From assembly GCA_903929795.1 (NCBI GenBank), contig CAIYWC010000113.1:1-64000 (forward strand): DNA of 64,000 nucleotides. The letters run 5' to 3'. The notes beneath the pieces are model-generated. The model worked only from the letters and a program-made list of their open reading frames with translations. It had not been told where the DNA came from and did not search any database. The number at the start of each line of letters is the position of its first letter. Position 1 is the stretch's first letter. Source of the DNA: an uncultured Myxococcales bacterium (lineage in GTDB: Bacteria; Myxococcota_A; UBA9042). Of this stretch, positions 52,652-60,268 are shown piece by piece. A program made the position numbers and the translations under genes.

Positions 52652-53374
52652 CTACAAGCCCAGCAAAGTCTTGCAGTCCGCCAGCACCGACGCCGGGTGG
52701 CTGGTCAGGTTGTTGTTCACCATGAACGCAGAGTACGTCAGCACCTGCGTGCCTGAGTCGTCCAGCACGACGGTCACGCGGTCAGCTGCGCCTTGCGTCT
52801 TCGTGGTCGCCGCGCCGTAATAAAGCGCCAGCTCGCGACCGAGGTCACTCCACAGCGCAAAGGCAAAGTTGTCGGAGGCCTTGAACGCGGCGTTTTTGGC
52901 CGCGGAATCGAATGAAACGCCGATGATGGTCACGCCAATCGCGTCAAAGTCGCTTTGGAGGTCGCGGAACCCGCAACCCTCGATCGTTCAACCTGCGGTC
53001 GATGCTGCCGGATAGAACCAGAGCACCGTCCAGTGGCCTTGCAAAGCGTCCGGCGTCACCTTCGCGCCGGTCACGTCGACGACCTTGGAAAACGTCGGCG
53101 GATCGAGCGGCGGATTGACGAGCGCGCCGATCGTTTTCACCGGCTTCTTGACGTCCTGGCCGGTATCGACCGCCACGTCCGGCTGGACATCGGCTGCCGC
53201 CACATCGGCGACGGCTGGGGCGTCCCCGGCTGCCGTGTCCGCAACCGCGGCGCTATCCTGGGCGACATCCTGGACAGCAGCGGAGCCGCCGCCACCCGCC
53301 GCCGCCGAGCCACAGGCGACAAGCCCAAGCCACGCCAAGACACCCAACCAACCTGACCGCCATTGCCGATTCAT
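52652..53374 (-). CDS. Selenocysteine-containing peroxiredoxin lipoprotein (Bcp/PrxQ type, in-frame TGA)
   Basis: 240 residues when TGA 52988-52990 is read as selenocysteine (residue 129). The signal ends in the lipobox LVAC, and a long Ala/Asp/Val-rich linker follows. The domain begins VNPPLDPPTF. The active site reads TVLWFYPAASTAG-Sec-TIEGCGFRD, matching the FYPKxxTPGCTxEACGFRD of Bcp with Sec at the peroxidatic Cys and Cys134 at the resolving position (+5). The frame continues unbroken through VTIIGVSFDS, LWSDLGRELALYYGA and RVTVVLDDSG, all Bcp landmarks. The protein would reduce peroxides in the envelope using a thiol partner. A SECIS-like hairpin follows the TGA. ATG 53374 overlaps the stop of the upstream gene (ATGA). 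Conceptual translation without Sec would wrongly give two small proteins. Confidence 0.88.
52958..52990 (-). promoter_or_regulatory. SECIS-like hairpin with its UGA selenocysteine codon
   Basis: On the minus strand the UGA (52990-52988) is followed by ACGATC, then a hairpin. Arm GAGGGTTGCGG (52981-52971) pairs with CCGCGACCTC (52967-52958) around the loop GTT. One G is bulged and one U-G pair occurs. The apical loop starts with G and lies 17 bases after UGA, inside the spacing and loop rules known for bacterial SECIS elements. SelB would recognise it. Confidence 0.75.
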
Positions 53375-54465
53375 GCGTCCCCCTCTGGATGAAGCCTCGC
53401 TTCCTGAGCCGCGACTACACTATCGAAACTCCGCTCAACCGCAACCAAAATATCGCGCAGCCACAAAAGATACGCGTCCGGCAGCCCCACCGTGCGCTCG
53501 GTCAGGATGCGCTCCAACTCTTCCAGGCGGTCGCAGTGCGTCGCCAACCACGCGCGATCGCGCTTGGCCTTGTCGCCCGCGATCTGCTGGCGCCAGTTGA
53601 GGTACAGCGCGTGTCCCAGCGCGTGCAGCTCCGCCATCGGCGCCGGCGCCCGCGCTTGCAGCCCAGCGGTCACCGCCCGTTCGTCCTGCCAGTGCACGAG
53701 TAGTTCTGCGGCGCGCTGCACCCGTTTTTCGTGAGAATCCGCCATGTTGGCGTGGCGCAGCGCCATCAGCGTCCCCAGCGCACTGTCCAGCGTGCCGATC
53801 AGCCGATCCAGCAGTGCCAGTCGCCGCAGGTGTCGCGGCACGCCCAGCACCAGCGCCTGCCAGTCCGCCTCCAGGTTGGCCAGCACCTCCGCCAGCCCCG
53901 CGGCTTGCTCCTCGCGGCTTCCCGCGCGCCAGGCCGCCTGCAGTTCGTCGCGCTCGGACAGGAAAAAGCCGATGAACTGGCCCACCGCGCTCACTTCCTC
54001 CGCCACCGACGGCACCTGCAGGCGTTTAGCCAGTGGTTCCAATTGCTTCCACAGCACCAGCAGATCGTCGATCATCTCCTTCAGCCGCCCGGGATCGCGC
54101 GTCCGCCGCGTCTGGCCGGCAAAATGCCGGACGTAGCGGTGCAGCACCAGCCGCCCGCGGCCCGTCAGCAGGCTCGCCTCGCGATCGCGCAGGCCCGCGA
54201 CCGCGTGCGCCTGGGCGATCGCGCCGCGCGCCTCCGTGTACAGCTCCAGCCGCCGCGCCAGCGCCAGCGCCAGCCGAGGCCAGTCGTCCCCGAGCTGCTC
54301 CGGCGCCTCCATCGCGGCCTGGGCGGCGATCGCCTGGGCGTCGGCGATCAGCGCATCCAGCTGTCGCAAGTCGCGGGTCAGCCGCACGTGGTCGACAAAG
54401 TGCAGCTGAAAGCGCAAGTGCAGCTCGTCCAGGCGGTGCAGCAATTCTGAAGCGGCGTGGGGCAC
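53371..54465 (-). CDS. Hypothetical alpha-helical protein, coupled to the selenoprotein gene
   Basis: 364 residues from GTG 54465, chosen because GGAGGTTCCCC lies upstream. The sequence is almost wholly helical with many Arg, Leu and Ala residues and heptad-like stretches (LTRDLRQLDALIADAQAI, LEELERILTERT). There is no signal peptide or recognised domain. Its stop overlaps the start of the selenocysteine peroxiredoxin by four bases, so the two are translated together. A regulatory or structural role is possible, but no function can be named. Confidence 0.75.
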   Translation of the reverse strand: MPHAASELLHRLDELHLRFQLHFVDHVRLTRDLRQLDALIADAQAIAAQAAMEAPEQLGDDWPRLALALARRLELYTEARGAIAQAHAVAGLRDREASLLTGRGRLVLHRYVRHFAGQTRRTRDPGRLKEMIDDLLVLWKQLEPLAKRLQVPSVAEEVSAVGQFIGFFLSERDELQAAWRAGSREEQAAGLAEVLANLEADWQALVLGVPRHLRRLALLDRLIGTLDSALGTLMALRHANMADSHEKRVQRAAELLVHWQDERAVTAGLQARAPAPMAELHALGHALYLNWRQQIAGDKAKRDRAWLATHCDRLEELERILTERTVGLPDAYLLWLRDILVAVERSFDSVVAAQEARLHPEGDA

Positions 54466-54847
54466 GGGGAACCTCCGGGCGCGCTGGCCCGCGGGCACTG
54501 GCTATCGGATTTTCGGCCGCGCGGCAAGGACAGGCCATCCACGCTCGCGGAAGTTTGGGCTCAAGCGTCCGACTGCCGCGGCGCGCCCGCTTTGGGCACG
54601 CGCGCGGTCCAGTCCGCAATGCAACAGGTCCAACCTTCGCGCATTTGGATGCGCACACAGGCGTTCTCGCACAAGCGTCACGTCTCCGTCACGGCCGCCC
54701 GCCATGCCGTTGCCCAAGCAAGTCGCGGGTCTATACTCAGCGCGGCAGCCGCCGTCTGGGACTGCCGGCAAGGTTCTATCGGGAACCAAGCGGCCTCGCG
54801 CCAACGACGCCAAGACCGTACGGTCCCCCTCGCACAAGAGGTGTCGT
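54466..54847. other. 382-base divergent region between the helical-protein gene and the EF-G paralogue gene
   Basis: It contains the promoter at 54710-54737 for the EF-G-like gene. The left half has the upstream region of the minus-strand operon without a convincing promoter. No gene or RNA is seen. Confidence 0.45.
54710..54737 (+). promoter_or_regulatory. Sigma-70-type promoter of the EF-G-like gene
   Basis: TTGCCC (54710-54715) and TATACT (54732-54737) are spaced by 16 bases, about 110 bases before the start codon. Confidence 0.5.
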
Positions 54848-56890
54848 ATGGCCAAAATTACCACTGCAAACATTCGCAACCTGATCTTCGTCGGGCACAT
54901 GGGCGCGGGCAAGACGACGCTGGTGGAGGCGTTGCTCTTTGCGGCCGGCGCCATTGCCCGCAAAGGCGCGGTGTCGGACGGCACGACCGTCAGCGATTTT
55001 GAGCGCGAGGAGCGCGAGCACAAGCACTCGATCTACGCCTCCGTGCAGCATTTTGACCATGCCGGGCGGCGCGTGAATGTCATCGACACGCCGGGCGCCG
55101 CGGACTTGTTGGGCCAAGCCATCGCGTGCCTGCCGGCGGTGGAGACGGTCGCCGTGGTCGTGAATGCAACCGCCGGGGTCGAGTTGGTGACGCGGCGGAT
55201 GATGGAGGCGGCGCGCAGTGCGAACTGGCCGCGGCTGATCGTCGTCAACAAGATGGACGCGCCGGACGTCGATTTCAAGGGGCTGCTGCGGCAGATCCAG
55301 GACACTTTTGGCCGCGAATGCCTGCCGATCAACTTGCCGACCAACGGCGGCAAGGGCGTCATCGATTGCCTGCTGAACAACGCCGGCGACAGCGATTTGG
55401 GCGCCGTGGCGGCGCACCACGCGGCGATCCTCGACCAGGTGGTCGAGGTCGATGAAGCGCTGATGGAGACCTACCTGGGCGGCGTGGAGCCAAATTACGA
55501 CGCGTTGCACGCGCCGTTTGAGACGTGCCTGGACGCCGGCCACGTGATTCCCATCTGTTTCACCGACGCGAAGAACGGCGCCGGCATTCCGCAATTGCTG
55601 GATATCATGGAACGTTGGTGTCCGAGTCCGCTGGAGGGCAATGAGCGGCCGTTCCTGACCGGCGAAGGCGCGGACGAGCGGCCGTTCGCGTACCACAACG
55701 ACGTGGATCGGCCGCTGTTGGCGCACGTGTTCAAGGTCACGACGGACCCGTTTGTCGGCAAGTTGGCGTTTTTCCGCGTGCATCAGGGCAAGGCGCTCGG
55801 CAACGCGCAGGTCTACATCGGCGCGAGCAAGAAGCCGGTGAAGCTCAGCCACGTCTTTCACCTGCAGGGCAAGGAGCACCCGGAGTGCGAGGAGCTGGTG
55901 GCCGGCGACATCGGCGCGGTGGCGAAAGTGGAGGAAATTCATGCGGGTGACGTGCTGCACGACGACCACGCGCTGGACTCCGTGCACCTGAAGCCGCTGA
56001 ATTTCCCGACGCCGATGCATGGCCTGGCCGTGGCGCCAAAGACGCGCGGCGACGAGGCGAAGATCGCCGGCGCGTTTCACAAGATTGTCGAAGAAGATCC
56101 CACGTTTATCGTCGGTCACGACGCGCAGACGCACGAGATGGTGATCCGCGGCCTGGGCGAGCTGCACCTGCGGCTGGTGCTGGAAAAGCTGAAGAACCGC
56201 GGGCTGGAAGTGGACACAAAGCAGCCGAAGATCGCGTACCGTGAGACGATTACCGCCAAGGCCGACGGGCACTATCGGCACCGGCGGCAGACCGGCGGCG
56301 CGGGGCAGTTCGGCGAGGTGATGCTGAAAGTGGAGCCGCTGGAGCGCGGCGCGGGCTTTGAATTCGTCGACGCGGTGGTCGGCGGCGCGATCCCGGGCCA
56401 GTACCTGCCGGCGGTGGAAAAAGGCGTGCGCGAGCTGCTGGACGAAGGCTTCGTCGGCGGCTATCCGATCCAGGACGTGCGGGTGACGATCACCGACGGC
56501 AAGCACCATCCGGTCGATTCCAAGGAAGTGGCATTCAAGACGGCCGGCAAGTTCGCCTTCCGCGACGCGCTGCAAAAGGCACGGCCGGTGCTGCTGGAGC
56601 CGATCGTCACGCTGGAAGTGGTTGTTCCGGAAGACAAAATGGGCGCAATCACCGGCGACATGTCCAGCCGCCGCGGCAAGGTGCTGGGCACGGATCTCGG
56701 CGGCGGCGAGATGGTGACGATCAAGGCGAACGCGCCGCTGGCGGAAGTGACGCAGTACCAGTCGATGCTGAAAAGCGTGACCGGCGGGCTGGGTAGTTTC
56801 GCGATGGAGCTGAGCCACTACGAGCCGACGCCGGCGCAGGTCCAAGCGGCGGTCGCGGCGACGTACAAGCCGCGGGCGGAAGAGGAGTAG
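54848..56890 (+). CDS. Elongation factor G-like GTPase (EF-G paralogue, FusA2 type)
   Basis: 680 residues from ATG 54848 with AGAGG upstream. GTPase motifs: G1 GHMGAGKT (16-23), G3 DTPG, G4 NKMD. Domains II to V follow in normal order: RPLLAHVFKVTTDPFVGKL (II), PTFIVGHDAQTHEMVIRGLGELHL (III, in part MVIRGLGELHL), RRQTGGAGQFGEV (IV) and GDMSSRRGKVLG (V). The spacing suits the second EF-G class found beside canonical fusA in Myxococcota, Thermus and mycobacteria. Paralogues may act in ribosome recycling or under stress, or lack translocase activity. There is no rpsL/rpsG/tuf context, so this is not the main fusA. Confidence 0.88.
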   Translation: MAKITTANIRNLIFVGHMGAGKTTLVEALLFAAGAIARKGAVSDGTTVSDFEREEREHKHSIYASVQHFDHAGRRVNVIDTPGAADLLGQAIACLPAVETVAVVVNATAGVELVTRRMMEAARSANWPRLIVVNKMDAPDVDFKGLLRQIQDTFGRECLPINLPTNGGKGVIDCLLNNAGDSDLGAVAAHHAAILDQVVEVDEALMETYLGGVEPNYDALHAPFETCLDAGHVIPICFTDAKNGAGIPQLLDIMERWCPSPLEGNERPFLTGEGADERPFAYHNDVDRPLLAHVFKVTTDPFVGKLAFFRVHQGKALGNAQVYIGASKKPVKLSHVFHLQGKEHPECEELVAGDIGAVAKVEEIHAGDVLHDDHALDSVHLKPLNFPTPMHGLAVAPKTRGDEAKIAGAFHKIVEEDPTFIVGHDAQTHEMVIRGLGELHLRLVLEKLKNRGLEVDTKQPKIAYRETITAKADGHYRHRRQTGGAGQFGEVMLKVEPLERGAGFEFVDAVVGGAIPGQYLPAVEKGVRELLDEGFVGGYPIQDVRVTITDGKHHPVDSKEVAFKTAGKFAFRDALQKARPVLLEPIVTLEVVVPEDKMGAITGDMSSRRGKVLGTDLGGGEMVTIKANAPLAEVTQYQSMLKSVTGGLGSFAMELSHYEPTPAQVQAAVAATYKPRAEEE

Positions 56891-56904
56891 CGCACCGGGA
56901 GGCG

Positions 56905-59085
56905 CTAAGGCGGCAAGAAGCAGTTCGGAATCGGCGTGTAGTTGCACCAGCCCGTCAGGCACGCGTCGAGCGTGCAGGGGTTGCCGTCGTTGCACATGCT
57001 GTCCGCCTTGCATGCCGTCGCCGTGCAGCCGGGGATGGGCGCATTGGAGCAGCTGCCGTTCGCCGCGTTGCACTGGTCGGCGGTGCACGGGTTGCCGTCG
57101 TCGCAGGTTACCGTCTTGTGCGCGCACTGGTTGTTCAGGCACAAGTCGCCGGTGCAGTTGTTGAAATCATTGCACTCCGCGTTGGTCTTGCACGGCGCGA
57201 CGCCGCAGCCGGGCGCGCTGATGTGCGCGCAGGTGTAGGTCGTCGTGTCGCAGTAATCCTTGGTGCACGGGTCGCTGTCGATGCAGTCCGTGTCCATTTT
57301 GCAGAACTGGACCGCGCAGTTCGGCATTGGAATGTTCTGGCAGTTGCCCGACGGATCGCACAAATCGGTGGTGCACGGGTTGCCGTCGTTGCACATCGTC
57401 GGGTCGCAAGGCTTGGTGCAGCCGGGGATCGGCGTCCAGGTGCAGCCGCCGGTCGACGCGTCGCAGCCGTCCGTTGTGCAGGGGTTGCCGTCGTCGCAAT
57501 ACGCCGGATTGCAGCAGTTGGGGATGGTGCCGTAGAGGCAAACGCCGCTGGGCACGTCGCATTTGGCGAGCGTGCACACGTCGCCCGCGGTGCAGTCCTT
57601 GTCGCTGGCGCATTTCAGGATGCAACCGGGGATCGGGTTCGCGGTGCAGTTCCCGGTCGGATCGCAGCCCACCTGTGTGCACGCGTCGGCGCCGGGACAG
57701 GTCGTGGGCGCGCTGGAGGTCGGGTCGCAGCAGTACGGCTGGCTCAGGTTGAACTTGTGGTTGCACGTGCCGCCCTTCGACGAGAGCAGGCAGAAGTCGC
57801 TCGTGCACAGGTTGCCGTCATCGCACTGGGCGTCGCTGGTGCAGCCGGTCTGGCCGCAGCCGGGGATCGGCGTGGAGATGCACATGCCGGTGGCCGGGTC
57901 GCAGGACGCCAACATGCACGGATCCGAGCTGCCGCACGCGATTCCGCTGTAGGCGCACTGGCCGCCCGCGCACATGTCCTGCGTGCACGCGTTGTTGTCG
58001 TTGCAGTCGGTGTTGGTCTTGCAGCCGGGGCCGCCGCAGCCGGGCATGGGCAGGTATTGGCACTGGAAGTTCATGCCGCAGCTGTCCGCCGTGCACGGGT
58101 TGCCGTCGTAGCAGGTGATTGAATTCATGAAGGGATCGCAGCAGATGCCCTTTTGGCTCAAGTCGCCGGAGTGCGTGCACGTGCCCATGCCGGTCGGGTC
58201 GAACTGGCACTTGTCGATCGAGCACTTGATGCCATCGTCGCACTGCGCGTCGCTGCTGCAGCCGGTCTGGCCGCAGTTGGGGATGGCGATGTTGAGGCAG
58301 GTGCCACCCTTGCAGTAATCGGTGGTGCAGGAGTTGCCGTCGTTGCACTGGGCGTCGACCTGACAGCCGGTCTGGCCGCAGTTGGGGATTTTCGTGTACA
58401 TGCAGCCGCCGCTCTGGGGGTCGCAGTACGCGCTTGTGCACGGGTCGGAGGTGGCGCAGCCGATGAAGGCGTAGGCGCACTGGCCGCCGGAGCACATGTC
58501 CTGGGTGCAGGCGTTGCCGTCGTTGCAGTCCGTGTTGGTCTTGCAGCCGGGGCCGCCACAGCCGGGAATCGCGGTGAAGATACAGCCGCCAGTGGCATCG
58601 CACAGGTCCTGTGTGCACGGATTCCCGTCATCGCACGGCACGGACGGCGCGATGCACTGGCCGTTCTGGCAGCTGCCGGGGCCGATGCAGCCGGTCGGTT
58701 GCGGGCCGCAAGCTGTGCCATCGGGCGCGGTGTAGAACACGCAGACGTGGCTGGTCTGGTCGCAGACGCCCTTGGCGCACGGCGACGATGGGCAGTTGCT
58801 GTCGGCCTTGCAGCCGATGGGCCCGATGTCCTGGACCCAGATGTCCGGGTAGCTGACGCCGTCGAGCGTGCCGGTGTCGTGATCCCAGATACCGTCGATG
58901 CCCCAAGTGTCGGATGGGTTGCCGGCGTCGTCGCTCCCGCTGTCGCTCAGCAGGATGTCGCTGCCGCCGCCGCTGGCGTCGTCATTGACCTGCTGGCCAG
59001 CAACGGCCACGTCCGAACCGCAGCCCGCGAGCCCGAAAAGGCCGAGCACAGCCGCTGTCGCCGCGATGTGTGTCCACTTTGCCAT
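56905..59085 (-). CDS. Cys-rich repeat lipoprotein with CNDGNxCT modules
   Basis: 726 residues. MAKWTHIAATAAVLGLFGLAGC is a lipoprotein signal with GGGAGGA before ATG 59085; the longer upstream frame is not supported. An Asp/Gly/Ser linker precedes about a dozen modules of roughly 50 residues. These alternate CDDGNPCTQDLCD with GCKTNTDCNDGNACTQDMC and are joined by IPGCGGPGC or IPNCGQTGC links, a variant different from the other Cys-rich proteins in this window. There is no globular domain. It converges with the EF-G-like gene (stops 15 bases apart). A sigma-54-like promoter lies upstream. Confidence 0.82.
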   Translation of the reverse strand: MAKWTHIAATAAVLGLFGLAGCGSDVAVAGQQVNDDASGGGSDILLSDSGSDDAGNPSDTWGIDGIWDHDTGTLDGVSYPDIWVQDIGPIGCKADSNCPSSPCAKGVCDQTSHVCVFYTAPDGTACGPQPTGCIGPGSCQNGQCIAPSVPCDDGNPCTQDLCDATGGCIFTAIPGCGGPGCKTNTDCNDGNACTQDMCSGGQCAYAFIGCATSDPCTSAYCDPQSGGCMYTKIPNCGQTGCQVDAQCNDGNSCTTDYCKGGTCLNIAIPNCGQTGCSSDAQCDDGIKCSIDKCQFDPTGMGTCTHSGDLSQKGICCDPFMNSITCYDGNPCTADSCGMNFQCQYLPMPGCGGPGCKTNTDCNDNNACTQDMCAGGQCAYSGIACGSSDPCMLASCDPATGMCISTPIPGCGQTGCTSDAQCDDGNLCTSDFCLLSSKGGTCNHKFNLSQPYCCDPTSSAPTTCPGADACTQVGCDPTGNCTANPIPGCILKCASDKDCTAGDVCTLAKCDVPSGVCLYGTIPNCCNPAYCDDGNPCTTDGCDASTGGCTWTPIPGCTKPCDPTMCNDGNPCTTDLCDPSGNCQNIPMPNCAVQFCKMDTDCIDSDPCTKDYCDTTTYTCAHISAPGCGVAPCKTNAECNDFNNCTGDLCLNNQCAHKTVTCDDGNPCTADQCNAANGSCSNAPIPGCTATACKADSMCNDGNPCTLDACLTGWCNYTPIPNCFLPP

Positions 59086-59136
59086 GACGTCCTCCCTGCG
59101 CGCGCCGTGACCTGCGCCCGGCGCACTACGTGGTGT

Positions 59137-59152
59137 TGCAGGAAGTGTGCCA
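59137..59152 (-). promoter_or_regulatory. Possible sigma-54 (-24/-12) promoter of the Cys-rich lipoprotein gene
   Basis: On the minus strand TGGCACACTTCCTGCA has GG and GC elements exactly 12 bases apart, matching TGGCAC-N5-TTGC with one change (CTGC). The transcript would start about 40 bases before the ATG. No activator site was identified. Confidence 0.4.
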
Positions 59153-59310
59153 TGTTCCGGACCGGCGCGCCAGTACCGGTAGCGCGGCGGAACGGCTTGA
59201 AGCTTCAACTGAATCACCGATGCCAGCGCCGCCGGGAAACCCAGAGCGGCGCCGCGCGTCGGCGATCGGTGTCGGAAAACTCCACACACTGATGGATTTT
59301 CCAACAAACG

Positions 59311-59691
59311 CTACGGCTGGCGCAACGGCAGCAGCGCGCGGACGCGGGCATCGCGCAGGAAGATACCGCCCCACACGCAGATCCCGACGGCGATCGGCGC
59401 GATGAACGGCTGACCCGCGCGCACGTGCGTCACGACCGCGCCGCCGAGATAGCCGGTCAGCAGCACCGCACCTAGCACGGAAGTCTGCGGAATTGCGTAG
59501 ATCACCGCGCAGAGCACCTCGACGACGCCGATGGCCGTCGCCAGTTCCGGCTTGAAGCCGAAGCTCGCCCACTGCTTGAGGAAATCCGCGCCACCGGCCA
59601 GCTTCATGGCGCCGCTGGCGGCGAACGTGAGAATCGACAGGCCAGTCAGGATGCGGCCACCCCAGAGGTAACCCTTGCTTTGCTCGCTCAT
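59311..59691 (-). CDS. DoxX-family membrane protein
   Basis: 126 residues with four membrane helices. RILTGLSILTFAASGAMKLAGG is the first helix with the SGxxKL feature of DoxX-like proteins, and ATAIGVVEVLCAVIYAIPQT the second. RAGQPFIAPIAVGICVWGGIFLRD is the last. Family members are linked to quinone or thiol redox stress. AGGA lies upstream of ATG 59691. It is divergent from a HxlR-type regulator gene, an arrangement that often indicates control by that regulator. Confidence 0.85.
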   Translation of the reverse strand: MSEQSKGYLWGGRILTGLSILTFAASGAMKLAGGADFLKQWASFGFKPELATAIGVVEVLCAVIYAIPQTSVLGAVLLTGYLGGAVVTHVRAGQPFIAPIAVGICVWGGIFLRDARVRALLPLRQP

Positions 59692-59758
59692 TGCCTTCCT
59701 TGTCAGCCCCCGCGGCGGCTGATAGTGAACGTTGGGACCGATTATCGCCAAGCCCACC

Positions 59759-59787
59759 TTGGTTACGAATCGGAACTGCTGTATAGA
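59759..59787 (+). promoter_or_regulatory. Promoter of the HxlR-type regulator gene
   Basis: TTGGTT (59759-59764) and TATAGA (59782-59787) with a 17-base spacer. TTAC at 59763-59766 and GTAA at 59788-59791 flank the spacer and -10 as a short inverted repeat and could be the regulator's own site. Confidence 0.5.
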
Positions 59788-59824
59788 GTAAGAACTGCGC
59801 CGGCGAGCGCAAGTAGGCACATGG

Positions 59825-60214
59825 ATGTTACCCAATCCCAAAGCCGAGTTGCCCGACGGGGATCACGCCAGCTGCCTCGCCGTCCGCGAGGTCCTCAACC
59901 GCATCGGCGACAAATGGAGCGCGCTCGTCATCGGCACTCTCGGCACGGGACCCAAGCGTTTCGGTGAGTTACGCCGCGGGATCGAAGGCATCTCGCAGCG
60001 GATGCTGACGTTGACGGTGCGGAGCCTGGAGCGCGACGGCCTGCTGACCCGCCGCGTGACGCCGTCGATCCCGCCGCGCGTGGACTACGAGCTGACCGAG
60101 CTGGGCCGCACGCTGCTGGTGCCGGTCATGGGCCTGGTCGAGTGGGCGCAGACCCACAACGACGCGATGGCGCAGGCCCGCGCGCGGTTTGACGACGCGC
60201 AGGGCCACCGGTAG
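59825..60214 (+). CDS. HxlR-family transcriptional regulator
   Basis: 129 residues with one winged helix domain. SCLAVREVLNRIGDKWSALV is the usual beginning, and GISQRMLTLTVRSLERDGLLTRR is the recognition region. PPRVDYELTELGRTL is the wing. The Cys near the N terminus is where redox- or electrophile-sensing HxlR proteins carry a reactive Cys, so it may sense oxidants or quinones. The divergent DoxX-like gene is the likely target. ATG 59825 lies 37 bases after a good -10. Confidence 0.88.
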   Translation: MLPNPKAELPDGDHASCLAVREVLNRIGDKWSALVIGTLGTGPKRFGELRRGIEGISQRMLTLTVRSLERDGLLTRRVTPSIPPRVDYELTELGRTLLVPVMGLVEWAQTHNDAMAQARARFDDAQGHR

Positions 60215-60268
60215 GCGCTTTGGCAACCGCCGCCGACCGTGGCAAACTCGCGGCGCGGAGGATGCCCG

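Noticed and set aside
52988-52990. TGA in the peroxiredoxin gene as a nonsense mutation (pseudogene)
   Set aside because: It falls exactly on the catalytic Cys position, the rest of the frame is intact, and a SECIS-like hairpin follows. A random nonsense mutation would not be expected to meet all three.
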